A model generated the notes under the pieces. It had not been told where the DNA came from and made no database searches. It was given only the letters and a program-made list of their open reading frames with translations. Of a stretch of 64,000 bases of DNA, positions 1-11,799 are shown piece after piece; position 1 is the stretch's first letter; every line of letters starts with the position of its first letter. Position numbers and translations under genes: made by a program. Location: NCBI GenBank assembly GCA_015179125.1, contig WHVA01000065.1, positions 62,001-126,000 of the forward strand, in the 5' to 3' direction. Source of the DNA: Gautieria morchelliformis. Its lineage: Eukaryota; Basidiomycota; Agaricomycetes; Gomphales; Gomphaceae.

Positions 1-1980
1 CGATGGTGTCGCACGTGAGCCAGGATCTATGCAGGTTCATGCGACATGCCATGTAATCCTACATCATGATGTTAGGTTGCATCATCACTGACTTTAACCC
101 TGCCTGGCCAACGATTCCGCATAGCCCGACCAACTATAAGTATCAAATGATGGGTCTTCCAATACATCGGATTACTTTGTTGACGGTGGCAGAATGTCCA
201 TCATCTCGTCGTGTACCATTGCTGGCCGCCCCCGAACAAAACCTGTCACAAAACGGCGGGACTCGGGAGCTGTCAGAACTGAAGATTGTGCCACTCACTG
301 ATCACAACGTACCAGGGACCACCACCCTCTACTTCCCGAATCTTTCATCATTGCACATATCCTTCCATTTCACCCATCCTGGATCGCGATGCATTCCCGT
401 AGTCTGTCAGGCGCGTATTCAGTTGCACCACCTACGAGTTTCTACGCTTCACTCACACGGCCGCGAGCTGCCACATAGGAGCTGAGAGGGCGACAGCTAA
501 GCAACACAGCACTGTACCATCTGCGCCAGTAGATCCGATTCAAGAGGAAGGGGAGATGAGTAGGCGTCATCAACAAGACGCCGAGCGGTGAGAACATGCA
601 TGAGCAAGTCTCTCGGGAGACGGACTCAGCGCCAGGCGGAATGAATGCGAGCACCGCGAAGAGAAGGGAAAGCCAATGTGCATTGATCTATCCATCGCAG
701 GAACTCATATACTACCAGCATCGACGCGAGTAGGCGGTAAAGAATGATAACTTTGTGTAAGGCGCACAGGATAATGCCGGACCGGGACCTGACATGAGTA
801 CTCGCCATGATGAGCAAGTGAAAACTGGGCTAGGAATGCTATGGCAGCCTCATGCATATCCCGTTGCAGTAGGGCTTGTGGTCACGCGTCTTCATCCTCC
901 AGGACTTTGCCAAGTGTATCCTCGGAGATGTGAGAATTGACGGTTTGGGTGCTGGTACCCTACTTTTGCTGCTTGCGGTGGTTGTCCGAGTCGTTCGGAT
1001 GATGATGTGATATTATTGCCTGCTGCCCAGTCACCACGGTATACTCAAGTTTAGCTAGCCTATTAGAAAGGTCATGGTTGCCGGCCAGAGTCGGTCCGAG
1101 GACGAGCAGGACGTGAGACTGGACCCAGTGGCAATCCCACGAGAAATATCGTCATACATATTTAATAGATTGAAGTCCGACACAGGCGTGCCGCACTCTG
1201 TCACATTTCTAGTACGTATACCGACGGACCGTACGAGCTACTTACTATTTGGCCGAGACGAGAGGAATAACTGGTAACGTGACGTTTGGTACATGGCAGC
1301 TAACACGCCGACATCGGCGAGTACGGTTTTCTTTCGTTTGATTTGTTTGTATTACTGATCCTACTAGTTGATGCATGATGTCTCATAGTCGGACGTGGCG
1401 ATCATGCCAGGCCGTTCATGTTACTGTAAAGAAGCCAGCTGAACACCAGTACGTGAGTGACTTGTAAAGTACTATCTCCAATGTAACTACAACCATTGAC
1501 AGCAAGGCTCAGCTTCCTTTCCTCTTCCTTAATTAATTGATCTGATCTTAGGATGACTAATCTCCTCAAATGAACCAGGGTTTCGCGGAACTACTAGTCT
1601 CTGGCACACTGACCAGCCTGAGTCCTGCTTGCTGTGTACGGTGGTATCAATCGTATCAACTATGCTTTTAAACCAAACCCATATCGAGAAGTCAGGCTCA
1701 GTCTCACACCCCGAGGCTCTCAGAGACGGTCTCAGCCGGAGCCCACGCCCTCAATTATCTGCACTGATAAGCAGGACTGATTACAAAACGCATCGCAAGG
1801 GCTTTGGTTTGGTATCTGCTATCGATCAGATAGCCGCCATCGCCACTTCAAGTTATGTAGGCCAATGGATCACACTCGGCGAAGGATAATTGGAATCTAT
1901 GAAAACCTTGCGAACGTCTTCTGCCTTACGATAAATGACGTGATCAAGCTACCTCACATGTTGCTTGACATTCACCTTTC
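1..1980. other. No recognisable gene
   Basis: I see no open frame with recognisable protein character, no terminal repeats and no transposon motif on either strand. The longest open frame (positions 66-485, plus) has no domain I recognise and no intron pattern that extends it. The last part holds the 5' flank of the transporter gene. Confidence 0.5.
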
Positions 1981-1990
1981 TATATAAATA
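1981..1990 (+). promoter_or_regulatory. Putative TATA box of the MFS gene
   Basis: The sequence TATATAAATA ends about 60 nt before the ATG at 2052, a normal position for a fungal core promoter. The assignment rests on sequence and position only. Confidence 0.5.
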
Positions 1991-2051
1991 CCTTTCATGC
2001 TGGTGGGTTTTGTTACAGCAGGCTCCCCCCCAAGGACTTAGCCTACTTCAA

Positions 2052-4176
2052 ATGTCGTCTCAAACTTCAACCCAAACACTGACACCAACCCCAATGACGG
2101 CGCCCATTGAATCCAGTCATGGGTATCTCGAAAAGGCTGTGGATGGCGAGCCCAGCTCCCAGCCGCTCGAGTCGTTAAAGGGTTTTCGGAAAGCTTTCAT
2201 GCTTTTTTTTCTTTGCTCTGCCCAGTTCTTTGACATATTCAATGCCGTCAGCACAATAATCGCCCTTCCAGAGGTGTGCCCTGACACCTCGTCGTCGTAG
2301 TACACGGGGCATCTTACTAACTAACATGCACCCTCGCAGATTTCTAAAGATCTCCACTTCTTTCCAGGCGCACTTCAATGGGTGGTGTCAGCATACACAC
2401 TCACCTTCGCGACCTTCCTACTATTTGCAGGTCGATTATCGGACATATACTATCCCAAGCTCGTATTCTCTCTCGGCTATTTCGCTGTGGGCGTCTTCAG
2501 CATTCTCTGTGCTGTTAGCGTGCATCCCATCATGCTTCTCGTTTTCCGTGCAATGCAAGGAATTGGTATGCACACCCGGGTGTTCAGTGTGATATCATTT
2601 CTCTGATTCTTTTGCCGACAGGAGCTGCAATGACTTTCCCCTCAGCGTTAGCCATGATTATGCAGCATTTTCCCGATTCAAAAGAGCAAGGTAGTGCTCT
2701 CGCCATTTTCGGTGCCTTTGGTGCTGTAGGAAATGTCACTGGTTTCATTCTGGTGTGCATATTTCTGTTCTGCATAATTATGTGTATACAGTTTGATTCA
2801 TCTGTGATTAGGGTGGAGTTCTTACGGCTCGTGTCAGCTGGCGTTGGAGTGAGTCCTCAGACTTTCGACATAGTATATCGTCTTTACATGCATGCAATTT
2901 CTCAGTCTTTTACCTTGTGGCCATCATTATTATACCCTTTTCAATTCTGTCCTTCATTTTCCTTCCAAATAGCTCTGTCTCTGCCAAGGCCAGACAACGC
3001 AGACTTGACTGGCAAGGTGTAGTAGCTCTTGCTGGAGGGTTGATCCTTTTCGTGTATGCTTTATCGGATGGGAATAATGTCGGTTCGTTCCTCAACCTTT
3101 TTTCTAAGAACCTCGAAACTCACCGACAGGTCACCGTCAGGTTGGAAGAAACCGCAGATTTTTGTTTCCCTTGTTTTTTCCGTCATCTTCGTGGTTTCGT
3201 TCTTTTTAATTGAGAGGTCTGTCAAAGATCCCGCAGTACCTCCAAGAATATGGTCGAACCAGAACTTTCTGCCGTTGTTTTTGTATTCTTGGAGGTAAAT
3301 TTGATCATCTTGCTTCGTTGTATTTTGCTCACCAGTTTCTCCTCAGTATATACTGGTCTTTAAATGCTAGCGAACTTCAACTCATCCAAATATTCCAGGT
3401 ATGTCGCCAACGATATCTTTGGTTGGATCGAAATTATAACTTTTACATAAGGACCTCTGGGGTTGGTCTGCTCTTAGTGCCGCACTGCACTGCATCCCCA
3501 TCGGTGAGTATTCGACGTTAAGCCGTTTATATCATATAAATACAACTCTATATAGGCGTAGCTGGTGGCGTTGTCTCGTATCTGACAGGCGCCTTTGCAC
3601 TACATGTTCCCCGGCGAGTACTTCTTATCGGTGGCCAGGTCTGTAATCTTCCAAATGATACTTTCCTTCTGTCCTTAGTTTCCTTTCGCACCATAGCTCG
3701 GAATGTTGGTGGGAACACTTTTGTTCGCACTTGCGGACTCGCCCGCAAAGTATTGGTCGCATATTTTCCCTGGTATGATTATCGGCTTGGTGGGTCTTGC
3801 GATGGCGTATGTTGCTGCAAACATTTTCATCATGGCTGGCTCCCGAAAGGGCGAAGAGGTGTGTCATTGGTAGATAATTGCTTTGTATTCTGCTCACTTC
3901 AGTGGGCGATGTTACAGGGTGTTGTCGGTGCCATGATGAATACTGCCTTTCAGCTGGGTGCTACGGTCGGTCTCGCTGGTCAGTAGATCCTTGTCCAATG
4001 AATCTGCTGCTCACCTGACCTCTACTACGGTAGTCATCACAGCCATCACGCTGGGGGTCAACAGAAAGCAGCCTAGTGATACACTTTCACAGTTCAAGGG
4101 TTATCAGGCATCGTTTTGGTCATTACTCGGCATGCATGGAAGCGTGATCATAATGTCTCTCATATTCGTGAAATAG
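2052..4176 (+). CDS. MFS transporter, 12 exons
   Basis: Predicted plasma-membrane transporter of the major facilitator superfamily, resembling the 14-helix drug:H+ antiporter (DHA2) type; the substrate is unknown. I read the exons as 2052-2273, 2340-2565, 2622-2752, 2812-2848, 2906-3082, 3141-3294, 3347-3398, 3452-3503, 3556-3638, 3697-3858, 3903-3978 and 4034-4176. The spliced length is 1515 nt, exactly 504 codons plus TAG, with all junctions GT-AG and in frame. The N-terminus is a cytosolic stretch of about 50 residues. Motif-A-like AGRLSD follows helix 2, then FRAMQGIGAAMTFPSA, and GAFGAVGNVTGFILGG resembles antiporter motif C. Later helices include VSLVFSVIFVVSFFLIE and GVVGAMMNTAFQLGATVGLA. 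Acceptor choice at 3141 and 3347 was decided by frame. It is the only gene in the window that looks intact and host-like. A sugar or siderophore transporter is less likely but not excluded. Confidence 0.88.
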
Positions 4177-4559
4177 GTCCAGGCTCATCTTCGTTTTTTC
4201 CTCATGACTCAAGATTCTTCGAATCTCAACTGGCCACTGGCATTCTGTAGAGTCTATAGATGATATCGTCACCAATCCATCCATTGCTGTAGCGATATAA
4301 TTTTAGAGAGTCTGACAGTGGTGTATTACTAATCTTAGACTCTGTTCGGACTGAAATGGCTGTGAGTCATGAAGCGCAGGTGAAAACTAGAGTACACTGG
4401 AGACATAGAAATTTTTGATGATTTTCAGTTTATAACTTCACTGTTTTTGAAGGATTTCTGGAAGCAAAATCTACAAGCTTTCTACTGGTTTCATAACTTG
4501 GGAAATTTCAGAATTTCCAGTTATTTTCAAAAGTCAGGAAATTTTACCATGTCTCTACC
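4177..4559. other. Spacer downstream of the MFS gene
   Basis: AT-rich 3' flank of the transporter. No repeat boundary or coding signal was seen. Confidence 0.4.
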
Positions 4560-4844
4560 AGTGGGAGCTCAATGATGAAGTTGACCCTTATGTAACATGT
4601 CCCAGGGGGATACTGGGATGGGGAGTGGAACTAGTTCTCTGATAGGTGGGTGCCACTGTGCCTTGGTCTGGAGGCAGAGGTCACATGTCTTCACATACTG
4701 ACCAATGTATCAAGACGTCTGCAGCCACCAGTAGTTCCGAGCCACAACTCAGTTTCTTCCGCCTGCAGGTGTGCCCCACTACCAAGGTGTCACTGTAAGG
4801 GCAACCCTCATTAGTAGTGGAGATCACATAGTCATGCAACTGAC
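4560..4844 (-). pseudogene. Gypsy integrase zinc-binding fragment (Gy-E)
   Basis: Read on the minus strand, the frame gives YWWLQTS, a stop, then YIGQYVKTCDLCLQTKAQ and ELVPLPIPVSPWDM. This is the second half of the HHCC zinc-binding domain of a Ty3/gypsy integrase and the linker to the catalytic core. The catalytic core itself is missing because the fragment is cut at 4845 by a solo LTR and fades out near 4560. An in-frame TGA follows QTS. It is an old relic and not functional. Confidence 0.7.
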
Positions 4845-5498
4845 TGTTACAACCATGTTATTCCAACTTCCAACACTCAAGTTCCGCCTCCTTTCTGACA
4901 TTCTGATACTTCTGACAATCTGGCCCCTTGTTATATCCTTTCCCCATTCGACTCTATTACTCAGACCTGCCAGACTTGACTTGCGGCACAGCAAGACCAT
5001 ATGTCTGACCCCTCTGGAGCCCCGTTGTCCCGTCATGTCAAATATGCTTTCCATCCCCTTGTTATTTTGCCCATTGTTCTTGACCCTACCCCACACCCCC
5101 TTTGTAGTTCTTTGTTCCTGATTAGTTACTTGCCCTGTATATCTTATCCAACTTCTGCTTTCCTCGGAACATGCTTAGTAGTACAACATTACATGTTGCT
5201 TCAGCTCTTTGTATAAAACCCCACATGTATGCTCTTGATTCTGCAATCAAATAATCACCTTCAATATGTGATTCCCTTCTCTCTATCTCCTGTTCTTAGC
5301 ACAGCGAGTATTGTAAGACCTCTGCCTCTCTGCCTTCCACCCTCTGACTTAATTTCCAACCTTGAATTACCTCGATACTTTCTGACTTCTGACTTCTGAT
5401 CTAAAATACTTAGGATGACAGTTCATTGGGGGTGCAACACATAAGTTGAAGCCGCTGTCCTTTTCTATTTTGACCTCTGGGATTTACGATATGTAACA
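4845..5498 (+). repeat. Solo LTR of Gy-B family (old)
   Basis: Starts TGTTACAACC and ends ATATGTAACA, flanked on both sides by the 5-bp duplication CTGAC (4840-4844 and 5499-5503). It has the same organisation as the other Gy-B LTRs: GTATAAAA near 5212, a self-primer-like GCAATCAAATAATCACC downstream of it, and the 3' block with GGGGGTGCAACACATAAG. It is more diverged than the LTRs of B1 and B2. The internal part was lost, presumably by LTR-LTR recombination. Confidence 0.88.
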
Positions 5499-5960
5499 CT
5501 GACAGAGGGAGAATCTAAAGAATATACATAAATAAGGAAATACACAATAAGAAGGGATCTCAGGGAATCCATAGAAAAAAGTCTAAGGATGCCTACCGCC
5601 AGCAAACCCATAATATATCACCCTTGACCACAGCCAGGGCCATAGCTTGGCACTCACCAACAACCCTGCCCCTGTCAGGGGAACCCCCTTCTGAGCCTGG
5701 AACAGATGCCAAGGGCGAAGCCAAGATCCTGAGCCTTCAGCTTCAGCAATGATCCTGGAGTGGTGTCAGATGCATGCAGGGTCACATGTGTTAGGCGGTC
5801 ACTGTGGAGGTTTGGCCTTATGTCAGAAGCGGAGTGGTCCCTGACTTTGATCAGGGGTGCAGGGTATATAGGTAGCATGCTGGCAGTAGGGGCCTACAGC
5901 TTTTCCTCTTTGGATCCTCCTCTGCTAGGTGATACATATGTCATGTAGATAGTCTTTTAT
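5499..5960. repeat. Degenerate Gy-E LTR fragments
   Basis: The minus strand of about 5499-5690 resembles the plus strand around 43687-43808 (shared words around GAGTG..ATGGCCCTG.CTGT and a CTTT.GAT.CCCT block). The plus strand at about 5850-5960 has TATATAGG and CTTTTCCTCTTTGGATCCTC of the same type. I read these as two oppositely oriented LTR remnants of an old gypsy family. The boundaries are approximate. Confidence 0.4.
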
Positions 5961-7180
5961 TCATATCTTTGTTGGTAACAGGCTACCAATGGGTGGCTGC
6001 TTCAGTGCATGCAGTCTACATCCATTGGTGCTGGACCATCCTTTGGGGGCAGTGGGGCAGGGGTTGGCTGGGGCTGCCAAAACAGGGCCTCAGCATTGAA
6101 TGTCAGGACAATGGCTGCCTCTGGGAACATGCCGCTGGTGTGGGTGGGTTTGTCAGCACCTCAGCCCATTGTGAGGAATGCCACCTTCGCATCTTGGTTT
6201 TGGGCCACCTTTCAAGTGGCCTTGTACCATCCCTCAGGGTCATCAAAATCTGGGGCACCATCTCCAAGCAATGCCACTTTGTTTTTCAAGCTCAGGTCTA
6301 ATCCTTGGTGGAATTTGATGACCTTCATCTTGTCATCATCGTATTCTGCTCTTGGCACACAGAACTCAGTTTGTGAAGCATGCAGCCCTGCTGGATGTGA
6401 GAAATGACAGGGCCCAATGAATGTGAGCTTGCTTCAAAGTGACCATGTCTCCACTGACTACAAAGTACAGGGTGAGGGGTTTCAGGAAGGCTCAGCCCTG
6501 ATCTCCATCACCATTGAAATCTGTGGGTGTCACCGGCTTGACCTTGCTCTATTTGGGCTCCATTGCCATCCTCTTGGCTTCTTTTTCCATTGAACCCCCT
6601 TAACCCCTTGGATTGTGCCTCTTCTTTTCTCAGCTCTTCAGCTGCCGATCTCACATCTAGTTTTGCCATGATAAGGGGTAGTGTGTTCACTATTTCATCA
6701 TTCTTGGCTCAGCTGGTCAGAGCTCCTCTTTGATATTCCAGATCTATTCAGACTGATCCATCATCATGAAATTCAGGCATTACTCAGGGATTGATCTGGG
6801 GCCAAAGAAATGACAGCAAAGGAAGGAGCATCAGGCATGGTATGCTCAGAGGGAGTTCCAAAATCCAACTTGAAGTCACTGATGCTGAAGTTACCCATGG
6901 TGATACTGCATGGTCAGACCACTGGTCCTTAGGGAAGAGCTTTTTCTGCTGTAAGGGCAACTCTCCCTAGACAGCAGAAGTCATATGGTCTGGCAGAGGA
7001 GGATGCCACAAATCTGGCCACTATGCTCAGGAATGCCATCACACCTTTGATATTTGGACTATGACCCTTGAAGAGAAGTGAGATAATTGCTGATCTCCTT
7101 GCCTTGGTTGATGTGAGCTGATCAGGCCCTGAGATGAGAGGGGAACCTGCAGCTCAGGAAGCAGCAGAGGATGTGGATGA
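5930..7180 (-). pseudogene. Gypsy gag relic (Gy-E)
   Basis: On the minus strand, blocks typical of fungal gypsy Gag can be read in order: KPVTPTDFNGDGDQG, then AFLKPLTLYFVVSG, QAHIHWALSFLTSSRAA, LEKQSG.. with DFDDPEGWYKAT, and later PAPMDVD. This is the DxFxG..AFLxSxxLY..WALSFM core plus the PMDVD linker usually found ahead of the zinc knuckle. Several in-frame stops and shifts occur, so it is a pseudogene. Exact ends cannot be fixed. Confidence 0.6.
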
Positions 7181-7399
7181 ACCGACATCAGGTTTTGTAG
7201 ATTGCAGTGGGTGAAAAGTCTTCCCCCACTGCCTGTATATAACCGATTTTCTTGTCTTGGAGTTGAGAATGAAACACCTCGTTCACCTCACCCTCACTGG
7301 AAAACTTGGTTGAAGCCAGACATAAACCCACCCCTATCTCCCAAACATGTACACCCTGCCTCTGAGCCTTCGAATGGAGAATGCTGAGACAGTGCGTGA

Positions 7400-7545
7400 T
7401 TAGTTCCGTCAATGCTGTGAAATCCCTGTTATTAAAGTGGAGATCCAGAACACTGACACAGGGGAAGTCAAATCTGGACCTGCCCTGATTGACTGCGGGG
7501 CCACTGGGATGTTCATGGATCATGCATATGTGAAAGCCAATAGCT
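7400..7545 (+). pseudogene. Gypsy aspartic protease fragment
   Basis: The plus-strand frame around 7480-7545 gives SGPALIDCGATGMFMDHAYV, the active-site loop of a retropepsin (D-[ST]-G-A, here D-C-G-A) with the usual following helix. It is a short scrap in the opposite orientation to the gag relic before it, so the locus is rearranged. No further pol sequence follows. Confidence 0.6.
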
Positions 7546-7660
7546 CGGCTTTGGGTGCAAAAAAATAGTCAGCGGCCCTCTGGCCTCTGCGCATACTGAG
7601 GGTCACATTGACTCACCTTGCACATTAGGGGAGGTAAGAATCAATGCTTCTGCTCTCTGT
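7546..7660 (+). pseudogene. Gag-pol junction fragment of a Gy-B-like element
   Basis: Contains seven A residues (7559-7565), TAG, then TCAGC and a hairpin (GGCCCTC at 7574-7580 with GAGGGTC at 7598-7604). It then continues into AATCAATGCTTCTGCTCT. This matches, with divergence, the junction in B2 (48466-48512) and B1 (14491-14536). It abuts a minus-strand gag at about 7655, so it is a rearranged remnant. It is useful as a third, independent copy of the junction signal. Confidence 0.65.
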
Positions 7661-8640
7661 TCTCCGAATTCTCTTCGGTTTTTTTCTGACCCTCGGACTG
7701 ATTATTCCCTTTCGGCTTATCTTTGCCTTTGCCTTGGTTATTACCGGCATTAGCGTTGGAATTGCCTGAACCTTGACCTTGTCGTCAGTCATTGTTCTTG
7801 GAGCCTCAGTTTTGGTTGGCTGACCTGTCATTCTTGGCCTTGGGTTTGGGAGCGGAATGAGTCTTGTGAGAGAGTTCACCGCAACGTTCCCAATACCTCT
7901 GGTTGATTTTTTCAATGAGGTCTCAGAGGTCGTCAAGGGTTCAGGGTTTGTTGAAATGCACTATCTTGTCTTTGATTCGCTTCGGCAAAGCCAAATAGGC
8001 TCAGCGATGTAAGGCCAAATTGGTACACTGGAGGACGGATGCAAGCCGGTAGAATTCCACAAAAAACCGAGTTGCCTTGTGGTTGTCCTTCATGACCGAA
8101 TTCTTGAGCTCAATTTTGGCATCTGCAACCTGATCCTAGGAGCCGAAATTCAGATAGAGCTCTTCAGTGAATGCCGTATAATCTGAAGCCCATGTGGGTT
8201 TTTCCGCAGGGTCATCTGCAAGGTAGGGCTCAAAATAATCCAGGGCTGTTCCCTTGAGGAAGGACAAAACATAGTTCACTTTCGTAGAACCATCTCAGAA
8301 TGCTTGGGGTTTGGCATGGAAATTCAATGCGCACTGGAGAAGAAATCCTTGGAGTTTCTTCTGGTCCGAGCCATCAAACTGGTCGGGTTCCCAGAGTTTC
8401 ACCTTGGAGTCATTCTGGTCTCCACCACCACCAAGTCCATTGTCAGTGAGCTTTTCCAAAGCCTTGAGTAGTCGCCCAACCTGTTCCTTGCTGTTTGCTG
8501 CTGCATTCAGGTTGGGATTAGGTCTCAGGCCTGCTACATTGGGATCGGTATTATGCTCGGAATTGGAATCATCGCCACCTCCACCACCATCACCAGGGTC
8601 ACTAGGTTCCGGGGGTTCAGCGCTTGGTTCCTCAGGAACT
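7640..8640 (-). pseudogene. Gag pseudogene of Gy-D (Gy-B relative)
   Basis: On the minus strand the frame reads EPDQFDGSDQKKLQGFLLQ, then LSFLKGTALDYFEP, FTEELYLNFGS, KRIKDKIVHFNKP and INQRYWERCGELSH. This is the same Gag core as B2 (FNSSDPKKLQHFLVQL, YLRGTALDYFEP, INxRYWER). The C-terminus ends in KTEENSENRE. At least five in-frame stops are present, and at least two of the TGAs sit where arginine would fit (KP-TLDDL and DL-DLI). The zinc knuckle is not recognisable. The 5' side leads to a probable LTR at about 8871-9303. Confidence 0.75.
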
Positions 8641-8870
8641 TTGCTGACACACCCTCGGCCAGAACCGATAACTCAGCACAGGTTGAACTGACAGGGGGTT
8701 GGAATACCAGTGATGGAATGGGGGATTTTCCAGGATGCTCAGCACCTCGTGCATGCCAAGCTTCAATTTCAGCATTATGTGGCTGCCTTTGGCATGGGTG
8801 TATGAACAGGTGATTGGCATTCTGAACAATGAGTGTAGGAGTTCAGATATACTGTTAAGACTGTGTGTCA

Positions 8871-9303
8871 TACTGTAGTTTGGCTTTACCAAAGCCAAAC
8901 TCGGGTCTCGGGGCAGAGGGCTTGGCTTCAACCTCATGGGTTGCACTCACTCAGTGTTCCGCCCTAATTTCGGGAATGGTCTCGGCTATAAGCCGAGAAT
9001 TGGATTTGATATCAAGTGGAGGGGTCTAGTGTACAAGAGGCTAATTCAATAGCTGAACTGAGGAAGTACAATACATGGACTGGGGGCCTATATAGTAAAG
9101 TAGCGTGCAGGGTCGAGAGGGATCAATGATCAGAACAACAGACAGGGGAACAAAGGGTCGGGCATACAGGGAACTAACTAGGAAAGGAAGTCAGGGGTGA
9201 TGGAAGGTGCAAAGAGAAACCTGAAGGGAGCCGAGTGAAATCCGAGGTTCCTGAGCGAGTACTGAAGCCGAGGCTTCGGTACTGGACTCAGGAATGGATT
9301 GTA
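8871..9303 (-). repeat. Probable 5' LTR of Gy-D
   Basis: The minus strand starts TGTTACAATCCATTCC at 9303, exactly where homology of copy A to element C stops. It contains TATATAGG and ends in a segment with GCTTGGCTTCAACC on the plus strand, resembling the U5 of the related LTR-G (49805-50367). The inner boundary at 8871 is a guess from a TG dinucleotide. Confidence 0.45.
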
Positions 9304-9893
9304 ACATCTTGGGTGCACATCCAGGTGCTCCATGATTTCGAGAACATGGAGTCCTTATGGTACGTGTTTCGCAGGACCTTAGATAGGTCTACACCTTGTT
9401 CGACACTCTGGCACAGTGGTGTGCCGTTGTTCCCTGCGGTGATGACTTGGACGTCATCGTCGTCGTCATCGGGCGATGCGGCACTGTTCTTGGGCTTTTT
9501 AGAGCCTTCGTTCATGGCGGCGGACTCAAGCATCTGCACCTCTGTTTTTTCTGTGAGGTGGTTAGACCGTCTCATTGCTGCTGTTTGCAGCTCAATGTAT
9601 TGGTCGGTGGGCAGTAGCTCACCTTTGGGGTCTAAGCATGCATCTGCATTCACGAAGACGTATTCTGTGTGACTGTTGTCACTCGTGCCGCTCTCGTAGT
9701 AGCACAACAGGCAGTCTGCTACCTTGTTTTCCACGCTGTCAACATGAATGGTGTTGAAGTTGAAACAGGACAAAAACTCCCACCATCTGACCTGATGGTC
9801 AGATAGGCTCTTTTGGGTTTCAAAGTAGTCGAGACCCTTGTGATCCGTGATGAGGTCACCGTGAACCTTCATCCTAGAAGCTTGTCCTCCCAT
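9304..9893 (-). pseudogene. Gy-C copy A: RNase H C-terminus and linker
   Basis: Minus-strand frame with LITDHKGLDYFETQKSLSD and QVRWWEFLSCFNFNTI, the end of the reverse-transcriptase RNase H. It continues through VENKVADCL, and an acidic linker (PDDDDDDVQVI) precedes the integrase in the intact family member. The frame runs past the linker until homology stops at 9304, where the Gy-D LTR begins. Element C has a 4-nt deletion inside this domain and copy A does not. Confidence 0.8.
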
Positions 9894-11235
9894 TTCGTGA
9901 GAGCCTCGAGCACGGCGATTGTCTCATGCTCATGAGTCCTGTAGTGTTTCTGAGCAACGCTAAACTTCTTTGACAAGAAGCCGGCTGGCCAACAGGTTTT
10001 CCAGTTGGGGCCTTGGACTGCACCGATGCCAGCTTTTGATCCATCAGTGATAACCCAGATGGCTTCTGGGCTCCATGCATCGATTGGACGCAGGATCGGG
10101 GCCTTGCAGGCCAACACCTTGATGCTTTGCCAGCATTTGTCAAGAAGTGGGGTCCATTCGAATGGATGGTTGTTACGCATGCAGCCTGACAAGGGGGTTG
10201 TGTATGTGCTACCATCTGGCATGGAATGTACAGGTATTGTACCAGCCCGAGGAAGCACTGGACATTGTTGAACGTCCGCAGCCTTTGCCATTCACGAATG
10301 TGCTGCATTTTGTCCTCAGCAGCATGTACACCTTGGCCATTGATGATGTGGCCAAGGCACTCCATTCGTATGGAATAGAGATCAACCTTTGTCTTGCTTA
10401 GGAAAAGGTGGTTCTTCCTCAGTCTGTCAAAGGCTATGTAGAGGTGCTCCTTGTGCTCCTGTATCGAGAGCGAGAATATGAATATGTCATCCATGTATAC
10501 AGGGATGAAGCGACCTATGCAGTTGTGGAAGATTGCCGTCATCAGCCGTTGGAACATCGATGGCGCATTGCAATCTCCCATTTGTATCACTTGCCTCCTG
10601 AAGGTGCCAAGGATTGTAGCAAAGGCAGTCTTTGCTACGTGATCCAGATGAATCCTAATCTGATCATATGCTTTGGACATATCGAGCTTATTGTGATATC
10701 AACAGCGAGCCATGTCGCTGTGGATGATATCTTGATCTGGGAAGGGCATAACGTCCTTCATGGTGTTCTTGTTCTGCTGTCACAGATCAAAGACAGTCCG
10801 CAGAGTACCATTCTTCTTTGGCATGCATAGCATGGGTACTGCCTGTTGTGTGACTGCTGGCATCCACCACTTTGCAGTGGTGTATCTCTCTATCTTTGTG
10901 GACAATTCCTCACAGAAGTTTTTGGGGCATTTCGGTAGGCGATACTGCATGTGTTTGTTGGGATTAATGAGATTGATCTCATGATTGATCTCCCACAATG
11001 GCAGGAGTTCTAAGGGGATTCCACTGACTAGGTAAGTGATCTTCTCCATACATTCCTCGCAGAGGCGAGGGATGTCATCATCTGTGAGGATGACAGTGGC
11101 TGTCTTGGACACCATTAGGCACTGTGTGCATCTGTTATGTCCCACAGCATGCAGGACTGCCTTCCTTTTTCCCATTGCTGTGACGGTGAGAGCGCCTTTC
11201 CCTACGATTGTAGGGAGAGTTCGAGGATGAGTCAT
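9869..11235 (-). pseudogene. Gy-C copy A: reverse transcriptase
   Basis: RT of a Ty3/gypsy polyprotein, minus strand, in several overlapping frames. Visible motifs: PKKNGTLRTVFDL, KLDMSKAYDQIRIHLDH, QMGDCNAPSMFQRLMTAIF and the catalytic VYMDDIFIFS, then thumb and connection (ECLGHIINGQGVHA, VQCFLGLVQYL) and the start of RNase H (VITDGSKAGIGAV). The fingers-palm part (about 11235-10780) and the palm-thumb part are in different frames, so this copy cannot make a continuous protein. Confidence 0.85.
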
Positions 11236-11257
11236 TATGTGACTCGTCCTCCTGGAT

Positions 11258-11790
11258 TCAATGAGCCAGGTTAGGCTTTGGTTCCGGGGTAATCCTGTTT
11301 ACCCTTGGTCCCTTGCCTTCGCTCGGTGTTTCCTTATCATTGAACATTACTTTGCCCATGGGGATTATCTCATTCCCTATGCAGATTGTCCCTGGATTTG
11401 AGAAGTCCAGGGTGATGCCAAATCTCCTCAGGAATGGTTTCCCCAAGATCACATCGTAATATTTGATGTTGGCTACGTCGAAGTACTCGTTGTAGGTTTC
11501 ACGACCAAATTTAATGGTTGTGTTTGTCCCATAATTGATTGTGGAGCGACTGCCTATGCAAGCTAATTGCAGTGCAATTGGCTGGTCCCGGGCAAATGTT
11601 TTCATCCCTGTGGTGCGTATGAACTCAGGGGATAGCAGTACCCCTTTGCTCCTGCTATCAAGCTAGCAGTGAACCTTACCCCGAGAGGGTATGGTTTTTG
11701 TTTCATGGCTACATTGGCCACGTCCGGTGCTTGCTTTGATGGTGATACACTGGTTTGGCCACCTTGTCTGGCATGGCCGATGTGCATGCG
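11258..11790 (-). pseudogene. Gy-C copy A: aspartic protease
   Basis: Minus-strand sequence encodes LDSRSKGVLLSPEF (about 11667-11625), then TTGMKTFARDQPIALQLACI, SRSTINYGTNTTIKFGRETY and ILGKPFLRRFGITLDF. The fold matches retropepsin, with the flap and ILG-PFL block. The active site reads D-S-R rather than D-S-G, and a TAG precedes it. Element C has D-S-S at the same place. Confidence 0.75.
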
Positions 11791-11799
11791 GCCATTACT

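Noticed and set aside
66-485. Possible 139-codon gene
   Set aside because: No recognisable domain, no intron extension and no promoter context; composition is compatible with chance.
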